Assembly (NCBI GenBank): GCA_943787435.1
Contig: CALSMK010000013.1
Span: forward strand, 1 to 64,000
Origin: an uncultured Flavobacteriales bacterium
GTDB lineage: Bacteria > Bacteroidota > Bacteroidia > Flavobacteriales_D > Sanyastnellaceae
DNA: 64,000 bases
Reading direction: 5' to 3'
Made by a program: the position numbers and the translations under genes. The notes below the pieces were generated by a model. The model searched no databases and had not been told where the DNA came from. It saw only the letters and a program-made list of their open reading frames with translations. Shown in pieces: positions 45,334-53,641 of this stretch. Position 1 is the stretch's first letter. The number at the start of each line of letters is the position of its first letter.

Positions 45334-46688
45334 TGAATGTGACTGGCCAAAAAGCCTTCGATGTCTTTTTTGCCCCGGGCAACGGCTTCCCGGACAAGTT
45401 GGGTGCGCATGGAAGCTTTGGTTCTCAATTCTCTTGAAGCCGACAAAAGTTGATCCATTCGGCGCTTGCCGTTTCGGTCGACCTCACCATTGGAGCGAGC
45501 GGGGTAGAGGCTGCCGGCGTTGACCTGGCTCACGGCGAATTCAATGTTGTCTTCCACGTTGATTTGCTCCACTTCGGACATCAAAACAGCGCCTGTTTCT
45601 GTGCTGACCAATTTGATTTCAAACTTCAAGACAGATTGTCTTCTCTGGGAATGCAAGGTGTATCGGGCTGGGGCATAAGCGGCCACCTTCTTGGTCTTCC
45701 CCTCGTCGTCCAAGACCTCTTTGAAGTACTTGCGGAAGCCGTTGCGAGAGGTGACGATGGGTTCGGACGTTTCGGTGGAGTATTGCAGAATGGCTCCGGT
45801 CAGAATGGCTTTGGCTCCTGCCAAGCCCCCGACATCCACACTTTCATCGGAAATGCCAGAAAGCGAAAGTTCTTGCTCGGCAATGATGTCTTCTCTCAGG
45901 GTGCGGTCGACCACCCCAATGAAGGGGTCTTGGGTCTCGAGCAGTGCGTTTTGGATTCCGCTGCGCATGTCCAATGCCAGGTCCCTCTGGTTGGCATTGG
46001 ATTCAAAGGATGTCACAGCCACATTGAAGCGCCCTTCTTCAAGGGCAGCAGCCAAAAGCACCGAGGCGTCCTTGTATTCGCTGTTGAGCGCCACCACAAC
46101 GTTCAGGTTCTCGTGGGCCTTTCGATGAAGGCTGGCCTCGTAAGCGAGCTTTCCCGCTCGGTATTTGGGCTCGGCTTTGGCCACCACCAGCAATTCGGCT
46201 GCATCTCCATACTGAGGATCGAGACGAAGGATTTCCTCCAACGTTTTTTGAGCGGCAGCAAAGTCTTCCTCTGCCATCTCTGAATGGGCTTGGGCATCCA
46301 ATTCGATGAGGTGGTCGTCTACCAAGTTTCCGTATTGGGTGTGGACAGAAGGAGGGATGATCAGGTCAACTTTGGTCAAAGCCACTTGGTCCACATAAGC
46401 CGATATGCGTTCATAAGTGGCGATGGCGTCTGCACGTTGACCATCCATGGCGAACCTTTGGAATTCGCCGACTTGAGCATCCACCACACCTTGACCCGCC
46501 ATCTTCAGTCCAACCATGGCATCGAGGTAGCCTGGCTTTTTCGTCAAGGCCATGCGAAACAGGTCAGCGGCTTGTCTGTCCATGCCGGCCATTTGCAGCT
46601 CAGTGGCGCGTTTGGTCATGCTTTTTGGTCCGTTGCAAGACGAAATCAAAAGGGCCAAGCCAGTCAGCAAGAGAAAGGTGCGAATCAC
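45330..46688 (-). CDS. TPR lipoprotein with CsgG-like domain
   Basis: 452 residues from GTG 46688 (VIRTFLLLTGLALLISSC). Lipobox LLISSC; TPR-like helices about 25-230 (ATELQMAGMDRQAADLFRMALTKKPGYLDAM, AQKTLEEILRLDPQYGDAAELL); C-terminal CsgG/LpoB-like alpha/beta domain (GGLAGAKAILTGAILQYSTET, LKFEIKLVSTETGAVLMSEVEQ). A -7-like TATTTTCG lies about 30 bases upstream. First gene of the set with the two LPP20-type lipoproteins. Confidence 0.75.
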   Translation of the reverse strand: MIRTFLLLTGLALLISSCNGPKSMTKRATELQMAGMDRQAADLFRMALTKKPGYLDAMVGLKMAGQGVVDAQVGEFQRFAMDGQRADAIATYERISAYVDQVALTKVDLIIPPSVHTQYGNLVDDHLIELDAQAHSEMAEEDFAAAQKTLEEILRLDPQYGDAAELLVVAKAEPKYRAGKLAYEASLHRKAHENLNVVVALNSEYKDASVLLAAALEEGRFNVAVTSFESNANQRDLALDMRSGIQNALLETQDPFIGVVDRTLREDIIAEQELSLSGISDESVDVGGLAGAKAILTGAILQYSTETSEPIVTSRNGFRKYFKEVLDDEGKTKKVAAYAPARYTLHSQRRQSVLKFEIKLVSTETGAVLMSEVEQINVEDNIEFAVSQVNAGSLYPARSNGEVDRNGKRRMDQLLSASRELRTKASMRTQLVREAVARGKKDIEGFLASHIQ

Positions 46689-46775
46689 GTCAGGTGTGCT
46701 TTTAAGTGGGTCGAAAATACGGGAGTGTTTGCCTTCCTGTGGACAAGTCCCGTGCCAGTATTTTTCTCTTGGCCA

Positions 46776-46805
46776 TTGTCGGCCCTTTTTCACCGCGCAA
46801 ATTTG
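46776..46805 (+). promoter_or_regulatory. Promoter of the saccharopine-dehydrogenase-like gene
   Basis: TTG 46776-46778, 19-base spacer, CAAATTTG 46798-46805, then GTGT... to ATG 46810. Best -33/-7 pair in the window with the start codon only four bases after the -7 box, so the transcript should begin at or in the ATG. Confidence 0.55.
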
Positions 46806-46809
46806 TGTC

Positions 46810-48162
46810 ATGTCACGTCGCATTGTCATCCTCGGAGCTGGTCGCTCCAGTTCGTCCTTGATTCGCCATTTACTTCAGCATGCTGAAGGCGAGAATTATG
46901 ATGTGAGGATTGGCGATTTGGACCCTGATCTCGCGGCGCGCAAGGCAGAGGACCACCCTCGGGCCACCACCTTTGGGTTGGATGCTGGCAATCCGGATTC
47001 CCGTCGAAACGAGATTGAGCAAGCCGACTTGGTCATCAGCATGCTTCCCGCTTTTTTGCACCCTGAAGTGGCGAAGGATGCCATTGCGACGAGGACGCCT
47101 TTGATCACCCCGAGTTATTTGTCGGCAGAAATCAAAGCGATGGATGCCGAGGCCAAAGCGGCGGGCATCCCCATTTTGAATGAATTGGGCCTCGACCCGG
47201 GCATCGATCACTTGAGTGCCATGGAAGTGATTGATGGATTGCGATCAGAAGGGTCTACACTGACCAGCTTTGAGAGCTACACTGGGGGATTGGTGGCCCC
47301 TGAAAGCGATGACAATCCGTGGCATTACAAATTCACGTGGAACCCCAGAAACGTGGTTTTGGCGGGCCAAGGTGGCTCAGCCACGTTCAAAGAAGACGGC
47401 CGAATTCGTGTGTTGCCTCCCCACCGTTTGTTCAAAGAAGTCACAGAGATTGACGTTCCCGGCGCGGGTCGTTTTGAGGGGTATGCCAACCGAGATTCTT
47501 TGGCTTACGAGCAGATTTATGGTTTGGAGGGGATTGAGTCTTTGGTTCGAGGAACCTTGCGTGGCGACGGATTTTGCGGAGGTTGGGACGCCATTTTCCA
47601 GCTGGGTTTGAACCGAGATGACGCGGTGGTGACCCTGCCAGAGGGAACCACTTGGCGCGATTTCACAGCAGGCTTTGCGGGAGGCGTGTCCAAGCATGCA
47701 AGCGCAGCAGAGGTGCGAACAGCAGTGGCCCAGGTGACCGGTGCCAGTCAAAAATCACTGGACCTTTTGGAGCAGTTGGGGTTGTTTGAAGATGCTGTTC
47801 CCCAAGTAAAGTCGGGATCGCCTGCAGACATTTTGCAAGCTTTGTTGGAAGAAAAATGGGCGTTGGGTGAAGGGGATTTGGACATGATTGTCATGTGGCA
47901 CAGGTTCCGTTACCGCACCAGCGGTGGAGAGTCCAAGGTTCTCACTTCTCATCTCATTCACTTGGGTGAGGATGAAGTTCACACCGCCATGTCATTGACA
48001 GTGGGGTTGCCCTTGGCGTTGGCTGCGCGCATGTGGATGAGGGGAGAATGGTCGGCAACAGGGGTTCTGTTGCCCACGCATCGGGACTTGTATGGGCCTT
48101 TGCTCAAGGGGTTGGCCCAGGAAGGGATTTCTTTCACCGAAACGGAAATGCCTCTGTCATGA
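46810..48162 (+). CDS. Saccharopine dehydrogenase-like reductase
   Basis: 450 residues from ATG 46810. N-terminal Rossmann site VILGAGRSSSSLIRHLL, then NELGLDPGIDHLSAMEVID and YTGGLVAPESDDNPWHYKFTWNP, the core of fungal LYS9-like and bacterial saccharopine dehydrogenases (NAD(P)+, L-glutamate forming). It would act in lysine catabolism through saccharopine; no lysine-ketoglutarate reductase is adjacent. The next gene starts in an ATGA overlap. Confidence 0.9.
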   Translation: MSRRIVILGAGRSSSSLIRHLLQHAEGENYDVRIGDLDPDLAARKAEDHPRATTFGLDAGNPDSRRNEIEQADLVISMLPAFLHPEVAKDAIATRTPLITPSYLSAEIKAMDAEAKAAGIPILNELGLDPGIDHLSAMEVIDGLRSEGSTLTSFESYTGGLVAPESDDNPWHYKFTWNPRNVVLAGQGGSATFKEDGRIRVLPPHRLFKEVTEIDVPGAGRFEGYANRDSLAYEQIYGLEGIESLVRGTLRGDGFCGGWDAIFQLGLNRDDAVVTLPEGTTWRDFTAGFAGGVSKHASAAEVRTAVAQVTGASQKSLDLLEQLGLFEDAVPQVKSGSPADILQALLEEKWALGEGDLDMIVMWHRFRYRTSGGESKVLTSHLIHLGEDEVHTAMSLTVGLPLALAARMWMRGEWSATGVLLPTHRDLYGPLLKGLAQEGISFTETEMPLS

Positions 48163-48623
48163 AGGCGGGTCTGGCGCTTTTGATTTCGCTGATGGCTGTA
48201 CATCCACTGACCACATTGGGTGCGGGGCCTTGTGATCCTCCTCCATTCGATCCCTTGGTGGAGGTGGCTTCAGCGGATGAAGCCTTGGCGATGGACCGCT
48301 GGGCGAGGAAAGCCTTACGGAGAGATTTGAAAGGGAAGACATGTTCAGAGGTCCAAGAGGTGGTGGACATCTTGGTGATCCGATGGCTTCAAGCCCATCC
48401 TGAAATCCATGTCGACCTCAATGGAACTGAGACCCAATGGTTGATGCAAAATGAAGGTGCCTTCTTGCTGAGAATCAAAGCCGAGGCTTGGACGGCGTGC
48501 ATCGAACGACGCCGTTTCTTCCGTCCAAAATGGGCCCGAAAGTCAGATTCTCAGGGGTCGGCGTTGCAGCGCCGAAACTTTGTGGAATCCACAGGGTCGA
48601 AATGGGGAGGGGGTAAAAATTGA
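48159..48623 (+). CDS. Secreted protein of unknown function
   Basis: 154 residues from ATG 48159 overlapping the previous TGA. Signal peptide (LALLISLMAVHPLTTLGAG), Cys at CDPPPF and CSEVQ and CIERRR, mainly helical. The tail KSDSQGSALQRRNFVESTG is polar. No family recognised. Translational coupling to the dehydrogenase suggests co-expression, not necessarily shared function. Confidence 0.65.
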   Translation: MKAGLALLISLMAVHPLTTLGAGPCDPPPFDPLVEVASADEALAMDRWARKALRRDLKGKTCSEVQEVVDILVIRWLQAHPEIHVDLNGTETQWLMQNEGAFLLRIKAEAWTACIERRRFFRPKWARKSDSQGSALQRRNFVESTGSKWGGGKN

Positions 48624-48732
48624 AAGGGCCGCCCTCCAGCAGCCCTTTCTCACCACATCTACCTCATCGGTGCTGCGCGCAGCACCTTCCTTAGGTGGCC
48701 ATTGCACCGCCGCATCGCGGGGCGCAGATTTT
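48622..48732. other. Convergent intergenic region with two inverted repeats
   Basis: GAAAGGGC (48622-48629) and GCCCTTTC (48642-48649) form an 8-bp stem after the plus-strand gene. A perfect 18-bp palindrome GGTGCTGCGCGCAGCACC follows at 48669-48686. Neither has a proper T-run, so terminator function is uncertain. Confidence 0.5.
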
Positions 48733-49305
48733 TTATTTCAAGGACAACCGTTCGTAGGTCTCCTTCATGCATTTGTGGTGTGAATACGGGTTCGTGCTGA
48801 ATAGGTTGCGCTCTTTGTCGAAATAGGTCACAGACAATGGCATGCTGAGCCACAATTCCTGTTCCTGGGTCATGCAGGATTGAAATCCACTCACGACCAA
48901 ATCCACTTCACTAGAGAGGAACCGCGTGGCGCGAATGCCCCGGGTGTCGATTTGAAACACCTTTCTGTGTGCGTCTTTGTGGCGGACATCCAAGGTGTAG
49001 AGGTGTCCCATCGGGACCGAGGTGTCAATCTTTCGGCTGCCCTGGTCCTGGAGTTCGATCCAGGGTTGATTGTCTTGGTGAATCAGAATGTCAAATCCCT
49101 TTCTCAACGACCTGCTGCTGAGCATGGGTTCTATGCGCAAGTTGAGCATCGGATGCGGGGCGGTCTCCTTGATCATTTGGACCTCTTCCAAAGACAATGG
49201 ATGTGGGGCTTTGGAATCCAGCATCCCTTGGGCACAAGCCTTGGTGATGGGATGAAAGCTGAACATGGCGATTACGAAGAATGACAGAAGGGGTTTGATC
49301 ATCAT
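48733..49305 (-). CDS. Secreted protein of unknown function
   Basis: 190 residues, signal peptide (LLSFFVIAMFSFHPITKACAQ). The middle is mostly strand (FDILIHQDNQPWIELQD, LYTLDVRHKDAHRKVFQIDTRG), ending in SHHKCMKETYERLSLK. Two Cys remain after cleavage. No family recognised; monocistronic and divergent from ispH. Confidence 0.65.
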   Translation of the reverse strand: MMIKPLLSFFVIAMFSFHPITKACAQGMLDSKAPHPLSLEEVQMIKETAPHPMLNLRIEPMLSSRSLRKGFDILIHQDNQPWIELQDQGSRKIDTSVPMGHLYTLDVRHKDAHRKVFQIDTRGIRATRFLSSEVDLVVSGFQSCMTQEQELWLSMPLSVTYFDKERNLFSTNPYSHHKCMKETYERLSLK

Positions 49306-49381
49306 CCCGACTCCGAACGAAAAGGTGCGTTTTGAGGTTTCACATTCGTGGGTTTTGGCGAAGTCAAAGGATTGCTCCGCT

Positions 49382-49389
49382 TACCTTCG
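49382..49389 (+). promoter_or_regulatory. Putative -7 box abutting ispH start
   Basis: TACCTTCG ends five bases before ATG 49395. No TTG at 19 bases; TTTTGG at 49353-49358 is 24 bases away. Confidence 0.35.
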
Positions 49390-49394
49390 TTGTG

Positions 49395-50657
49395 ATGCGC
49401 ACGTTTGACATCCCAGAGGCATACCGGTCACCGGTCATTGGCAAGGTGAAGGCTTTGCGAAAACTGGCGGACCCCAGAAAGCGGGACTTCGCACCGAGTT
49501 TGCTTGATTTTGGCTCTGTGCGTTTTGTGTTGCCTCGGCATTTCGGGTTTTGTTTTGGCGTGGAAAACGCCATTGAAATTGCCTACAAAGCCGTGGCCGA
49601 GAATCCGGGGAAGCGACTTTGGTTGTTGAGTCAGATGATTCACAATCCCGAGGTCAATGCGGATTTGGAGTCCCAGGGCATTGGTTTTTTGATGGACACA
49701 GAAGGTGGGGTGTTGACTCCATTTGAATCCCTCGACCCGGACGATGTGGTCATTGTTCCCGCTTTTGGAACCACCTTGGAATTGGAGGATCGGTTGAAGG
49801 CCATCGGCGTAGACATCCAGAGGTACAACACCACGTGTCCGTTTGTGGAGAAGGTTTGGAAACGCGCAGCCCAGTTGGGAAAGAAGGAGTACACGGTGAT
49901 CATTCACGGCAAGCCCAAGCATGAAGAAACGCGTGCCACATTCAGCCACAGCAGTGCGAATGCGCGTTCTCTTGTTGTAAAAAACATGGAGGAAGCACAG
50001 GTGTTGGCGCAGTTCATCCGAGGCGAAAGGGATTGGTCCACATTTGACGGTCATTTCAAAGGCCGTGCGAGTGAAGGGTTTGAAGTGCCACGAGATCTCG
50101 AACGGTTTGGTGTAGTGAACCAAACCACCATGCTCGCCAGCGACACTCAGGCCATTGCGGACCACTTGAAAATGGCATTGGAGCACCGAGACGGTGGCAA
50201 TGCTGAGCGGTTTGCGAGCACAAGAGACACCCTATGTTATGCCACATTGGACAACCAAACGGCCACCACAGGAGCGTTGGAGGCCACGGCGGGCAAAGTC
50301 GACTTTGCCATTGTCGTGGGGGGATACAATTCCAGCAACACGAGTCATTTGGTGGAGCTCTGCGAGGAAAACATGCCCACGTGGTATGTCAGAAGCTCTG
50401 AAGAATTCGGTGAAGACGGCAGTTTGGGGCACTTTGAGTTGAGCAGCGCGTCCAGAAAGGTGACCCGCGATTGGTGGCCGACTCAGACGGTGGATGGGGA
50501 CGTTCCCACCATTTTGCTGACTTCAGGAGCATCTTGCCCGGACAGTGCCGTAGATCGCGTTCTTCAGAAAATTCTGGAACGAACCGGTGGTGGACGGGCT
50601 GTGGAAGATGTTTTGCGGCAATTCGAACAACAGCGAGCAAATTTGGGGGCCGGATGA
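49395..50657 (+). CDS. ispH: 4-hydroxy-3-methylbut-2-enyl diphosphate reductase
   Basis: 420 residues from ATG 49395, the long form with ~60 extra N-terminal residues found in cyanobacteria and some Bacteroidota. The three cluster cysteines lie in GFCFGVENAI, NTTCPFVEKVW and SGASCPDSAV; substrate His in SQMIHNPEVN and IIHGKPKHEET. Last step of the MEP pathway giving IPP and DMAPP, feeding idi and crtB later in the window. The next gene begins in an ATGA overlap. Confidence 0.95.
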   Translation: MRTFDIPEAYRSPVIGKVKALRKLADPRKRDFAPSLLDFGSVRFVLPRHFGFCFGVENAIEIAYKAVAENPGKRLWLLSQMIHNPEVNADLESQGIGFLMDTEGGVLTPFESLDPDDVVIVPAFGTTLELEDRLKAIGVDIQRYNTTCPFVEKVWKRAAQLGKKEYTVIIHGKPKHEETRATFSHSSANARSLVVKNMEEAQVLAQFIRGERDWSTFDGHFKGRASEGFEVPRDLERFGVVNQTTMLASDTQAIADHLKMALEHRDGGNAERFASTRDTLCYATLDNQTATTGALEATAGKVDFAIVVGGYNSSNTSHLVELCEENMPTWYVRSSEEFGEDGSLGHFELSSASRKVTRDWWPTQTVDGDVPTILLTSGASCPDSAVDRVLQKILERTGGGRAVEDVLRQFEQQRANLGAG

Positions 50658-51016
50658 AACCACCACGCCTCCCCAGTCCATTTCGCAACGTGAGCCAAGC
50701 GCCAAGGAGCTTCAAGTTCCGCTCGGCGCATGTGGATTCGCGTGCGTTGAATTGGAAGGAGAGAAAGGAAGCCCTTGAGCGAGAAGTTCAGGGGGATTCC
50801 GGTGAAGGTGCGCCCAGAAAGCTTCGTTTCCGAGGAGGGCCTTCGACCCAGAAGGAAAGAGAAAACCGCTACGATGCGCTCAGGCGCTCGAGGCGCAGGG
50901 CCATGCTCAGAAGTGCAGTCATCTTGTTGGCCCTGCTCTACGGCGCATGGCTGGGCATGAAGTGGGTGGAGACCACCGATTTTGCCAAGGACTACCTGCT
51001 AACCGAACCTTCATGA
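50654..51016 (+). CDS. Small single-pass membrane protein upstream of mutL
   Basis: 120 residues from ATG 50654, coupled to ispH and mutL by ATGA overlaps on both sides. Very basic first 85 residues (LNWKERKEALEREV, KERENRYDALRRSRRRAM), one helix (AVILLALLYGAWLGMKWV) and a short end. The Arg-rich block before the helix predicts N-in topology. Family not recognised. Confidence 0.65.
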   Translation: MKPPRLPSPFRNVSQAPRSFKFRSAHVDSRALNWKERKEALEREVQGDSGEGAPRKLRFRGGPSTQKERENRYDALRRSRRRAMLRSAVILLALLYGAWLGMKWVETTDFAKDYLLTEPS

Positions 51017-52917
51017 GCACGGCCATAGACACCCGGATCCAACGGTTGCCCGAGCACGTGGCCAATCAAATTGCAGCAGGTGAGGTTGTGCAACGCCCCG
51101 CCTCTGTGGTCAAGGAGTTGATGGAAAATGCCCTCGATGCTGGTGCCAAGAAAATTTCAGTGTCTCTGAAGGACGCAGGTCGAAACCGCATTGTGGTGGA
51201 AGACGATGGAATGGGGATGGGGCCAGAAGACGCGGCGATTTGCTTTGATCGGCATGCGACGTCCAAGTTGCGGTCTGCGGATGACCTTTTGGCCCTGGCC
51301 ACCATGGGGTTCAGAGGGGAAGCGTTGGCCAGCATTGCCAGCATTGCACGGGTCGAGTTGAGAACCCGCCGCGAAGAGGATGAATTGGGCCACAGTTTGG
51401 TGGTCGAAGGGGGGGAGCAACATCCGGCTGAACCGGTCCACTGTGATGTGGGCACCAGGATGACGGTCAAGCATCTGTTTTTCAATGTGCCCGCTCGCCG
51501 AAATTTTTTGAAGAGCGATCCAGTTGAGCTTCGACACGCCATCGATGAGTTTCAAAGAATCGCATTGGCCAACCCCGAGTGTGCCTTCCGATTGAGCCAC
51601 AACGATGGCGAGTTGTTTGATTTGCCTGCCGGGCCTTTGCGCCAGCGTTTGGTCCGTGTATTTGGCGCCAAGTACGATGAGCGGCTGGTTCCGGTGGAAG
51701 AAAGAACCGATGTGGTGGCGTTGACCGGGTTTGTTGGAAAGCCAGAGTTTGCCCGCCGCACCAGAGGGGAGCAATTCCTGTTCGTCAACGGAAGATTCAT
51801 CAAACACCCTCCATTTCACGGGGCTGTAATGAGGGCCATGGACGGCTTGCTCGTGCCCGGGCAATTCCCTTTCTATGTTCTGTTTTTGGAGGTGGATGCC
51901 AGCCGGGTGGACGTGAACATTCACCCGACGAAAGTCGAGGCGAAATTCCAAGAGGAGCGTCCCATTGTGGCCATTCTTCAAGCTGCGGTTAAGCGGGCAC
52001 TGGGGCGATTCCATGTGGCGCCGTCCTTGGATTTTGATGCGGAAACTGCGTTTGACATTGCTCCGCCTCGCCCGGGTCAAGAAGTAGAGGAGCCGCGAAT
52101 CCAACTCAATCCGGATTACAACCCATTTCATGCCCAAGGGGCAGGAAGCAGATCGGGTTCTGGTGCGAGTGTGCCCCAGGGAGGGGCGCTACAAAGGGAC
52201 AGAATCGAAGCGACGCGCCGGTTTTTTGAGTCGGAAGGGAGACCTCCCGCTGGAGACTCCTTGGCCACAGAATCTTCTCGGTTGGTGTTTTCGGAGACCA
52301 AAACCGAGAATGACGTGGGGCAGGGCACTGTGGAAAGCCCAAGGTCATTTGACGAACAGAGGCCTCTGTTTCAGCTGTTCGGAGGATGGATTGTGACCGC
52401 CACGCGAAGTGGGTTGGTGCTGGTGGATCAGCATCGGGCACACACGCGGATTTTGTACGAGCGTTTTTCTACCTCAACCACCCAGCAGGGACAAGGGGCG
52501 CAGCAGTTGCTGTTCCCTTCAGATTTGGATTTGGGTCCAGGGGATGTTCTTCTGCTTCGCGATTCGTCCCAAAGCCTCACAGACTTGGGTTTTGACTTGG
52601 AGTTTCCTGGGGACGGGAAGGTCCGGGTTTTGGGACTGCCGCAGGCTGCCGCCGAAGGGCAGCCATCTTTGCTCATCGACGCCATTCTTGAAGAGCTCAG
52701 AGAGTGCGGTGAAGTGGATGCAGATTTGCGGGCCAGCCGAGCAACGGCCGGTCTTGCGCGCGCCGCCGCCATTCCCTCAGGTCGAACACTGACCCGCACA
52801 GAAATGATGGATTTGGTGGATGGGCTTTTTGCGTGTCAAGAACCTGACCGTGACCCGTGGGGCCGGTCCACCCTTGCTACCTTTGATCAGGAAGCCGTTG
52901 CCTCTCGCTTTCGTTGA
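51013..52917 (+). CDS. mutL: DNA mismatch repair protein MutL
   Basis: 634 residues from ATG 51013. GHKL ATPase: RLPEHVANQIAAGEVVQRPA, ELMENALDAGA, DDGMGM, HATSKL, TMGFRGEALASIASI; transducer domain with FVNGRFIKHP and DVNIHPTKVEAKF; linker about 345-440; C-terminal dimerisation domain. The usual endonuclease motif DQHAxxExxxxE reads DQHRAHTRILYE, without its first Glu, and the CPHGRP motif near the end is replaced by DPWGRST. Couples MutS recognition to strand incision or helicase loading. Confidence 0.95.
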   Translation: MSTAIDTRIQRLPEHVANQIAAGEVVQRPASVVKELMENALDAGAKKISVSLKDAGRNRIVVEDDGMGMGPEDAAICFDRHATSKLRSADDLLALATMGFRGEALASIASIARVELRTRREEDELGHSLVVEGGEQHPAEPVHCDVGTRMTVKHLFFNVPARRNFLKSDPVELRHAIDEFQRIALANPECAFRLSHNDGELFDLPAGPLRQRLVRVFGAKYDERLVPVEERTDVVALTGFVGKPEFARRTRGEQFLFVNGRFIKHPPFHGAVMRAMDGLLVPGQFPFYVLFLEVDASRVDVNIHPTKVEAKFQEERPIVAILQAAVKRALGRFHVAPSLDFDAETAFDIAPPRPGQEVEEPRIQLNPDYNPFHAQGAGSRSGSGASVPQGGALQRDRIEATRRFFESEGRPPAGDSLATESSRLVFSETKTENDVGQGTVESPRSFDEQRPLFQLFGGWIVTATRSGLVLVDQHRAHTRILYERFSTSTTQQGQGAQQLLFPSDLDLGPGDVLLLRDSSQSLTDLGFDLEFPGDGKVRVLGLPQAAAEGQPSLLIDAILEELRECGEVDADLRASRATAGLARAAAIPSGRTLTRTEMMDLVDGLFACQEPDRDPWGRSTLATFDQEAVASRFR

Positions 52918-52930
52918 CGCCACAACCTGA

Positions 52931-53614
52931 ATGTTTCAGCAAGCCACGCCAGTTGTTCGTAATCTTCTGATTATCAACATCATATTTTATGTCGTCACCC
53001 ACTTCTTATATCCGGATTTGAGGGGTGTTTTGGCGGGCTACTATCCCAGTGCACCTCAATTTCAGCCTTGGCAAGTCATCACCCACATGTTCATGCATGC
53101 GGGATTGGGGCATCTGTTTTTTAACATGTTCGCCTTGTTCATGTTTGGTTCTCAGTTGGAGCGCGTTTGGGGGCCAAAACGGTTTCTGAATTATTACTTG
53201 GCTTGTGGTTTAGGGGCTTTCTTTTTGCATGAATTGGTGGTGGGGTATGGGTTTTTTAGCACCTATGGAGCCTGGTTTCCCCAAGTGGAGGAGCTTTATC
53301 CAAACTTGGGTTACAGCGCTAGGTTGGCCGAGGCTCAGCAGATGTTCATACCTGTGGTCGGGGCCTCGGGAGCGGTGTTCGGCTTGCTGCTTGGCTTTGG
53401 AATGTTGTTTCCCAATACCCGGCTGCAGTTGTTGTTCCCACCTGTGCCCATCAAGGCCCGGTATTTTGTCATGGGATATGGAGCGTTGGAGTTGATGTTG
53501 GCCTTGGACAACAGCCCTGGAGACAATGTGGCCCACTTTGCCCATCTCGGCGGCATGATTTTTGGATACTTCTTGTTGAAGAAGTGGCAAAAGGACCGCG
53601 ACGTATTTTATTGA
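52931..53614 (+). CDS. Rhomboid family intramembrane serine protease
   Basis: 227 residues, six helices. HMFMHAGLGHLFFNMFALFMFG in the second helix, catalytic Ser in VVGASGAVFGLLLG and His in NVAHFAHLGGMIFGY, so the Ser-His dyad is complete. 13 bases after mutL, next to a second rhomboid. Cleaves transmembrane segments; substrates unknown. Confidence 0.94.
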   Translation: MFQQATPVVRNLLIINIIFYVVTHFLYPDLRGVLAGYYPSAPQFQPWQVITHMFMHAGLGHLFFNMFALFMFGSQLERVWGPKRFLNYYLACGLGAFFLHELVVGYGFFSTYGAWFPQVEELYPNLGYSARLAEAQQMFIPVVGASGAVFGLLLGFGMLFPNTRLQLLFPPVPIKARYFVMGYGALELMLALDNSPGDNVAHFAHLGGMIFGYFLLKKWQKDRDVFY

Positions 53615-53641
53615 AAAAAGCAGCGTTGATGAGGACAGACC

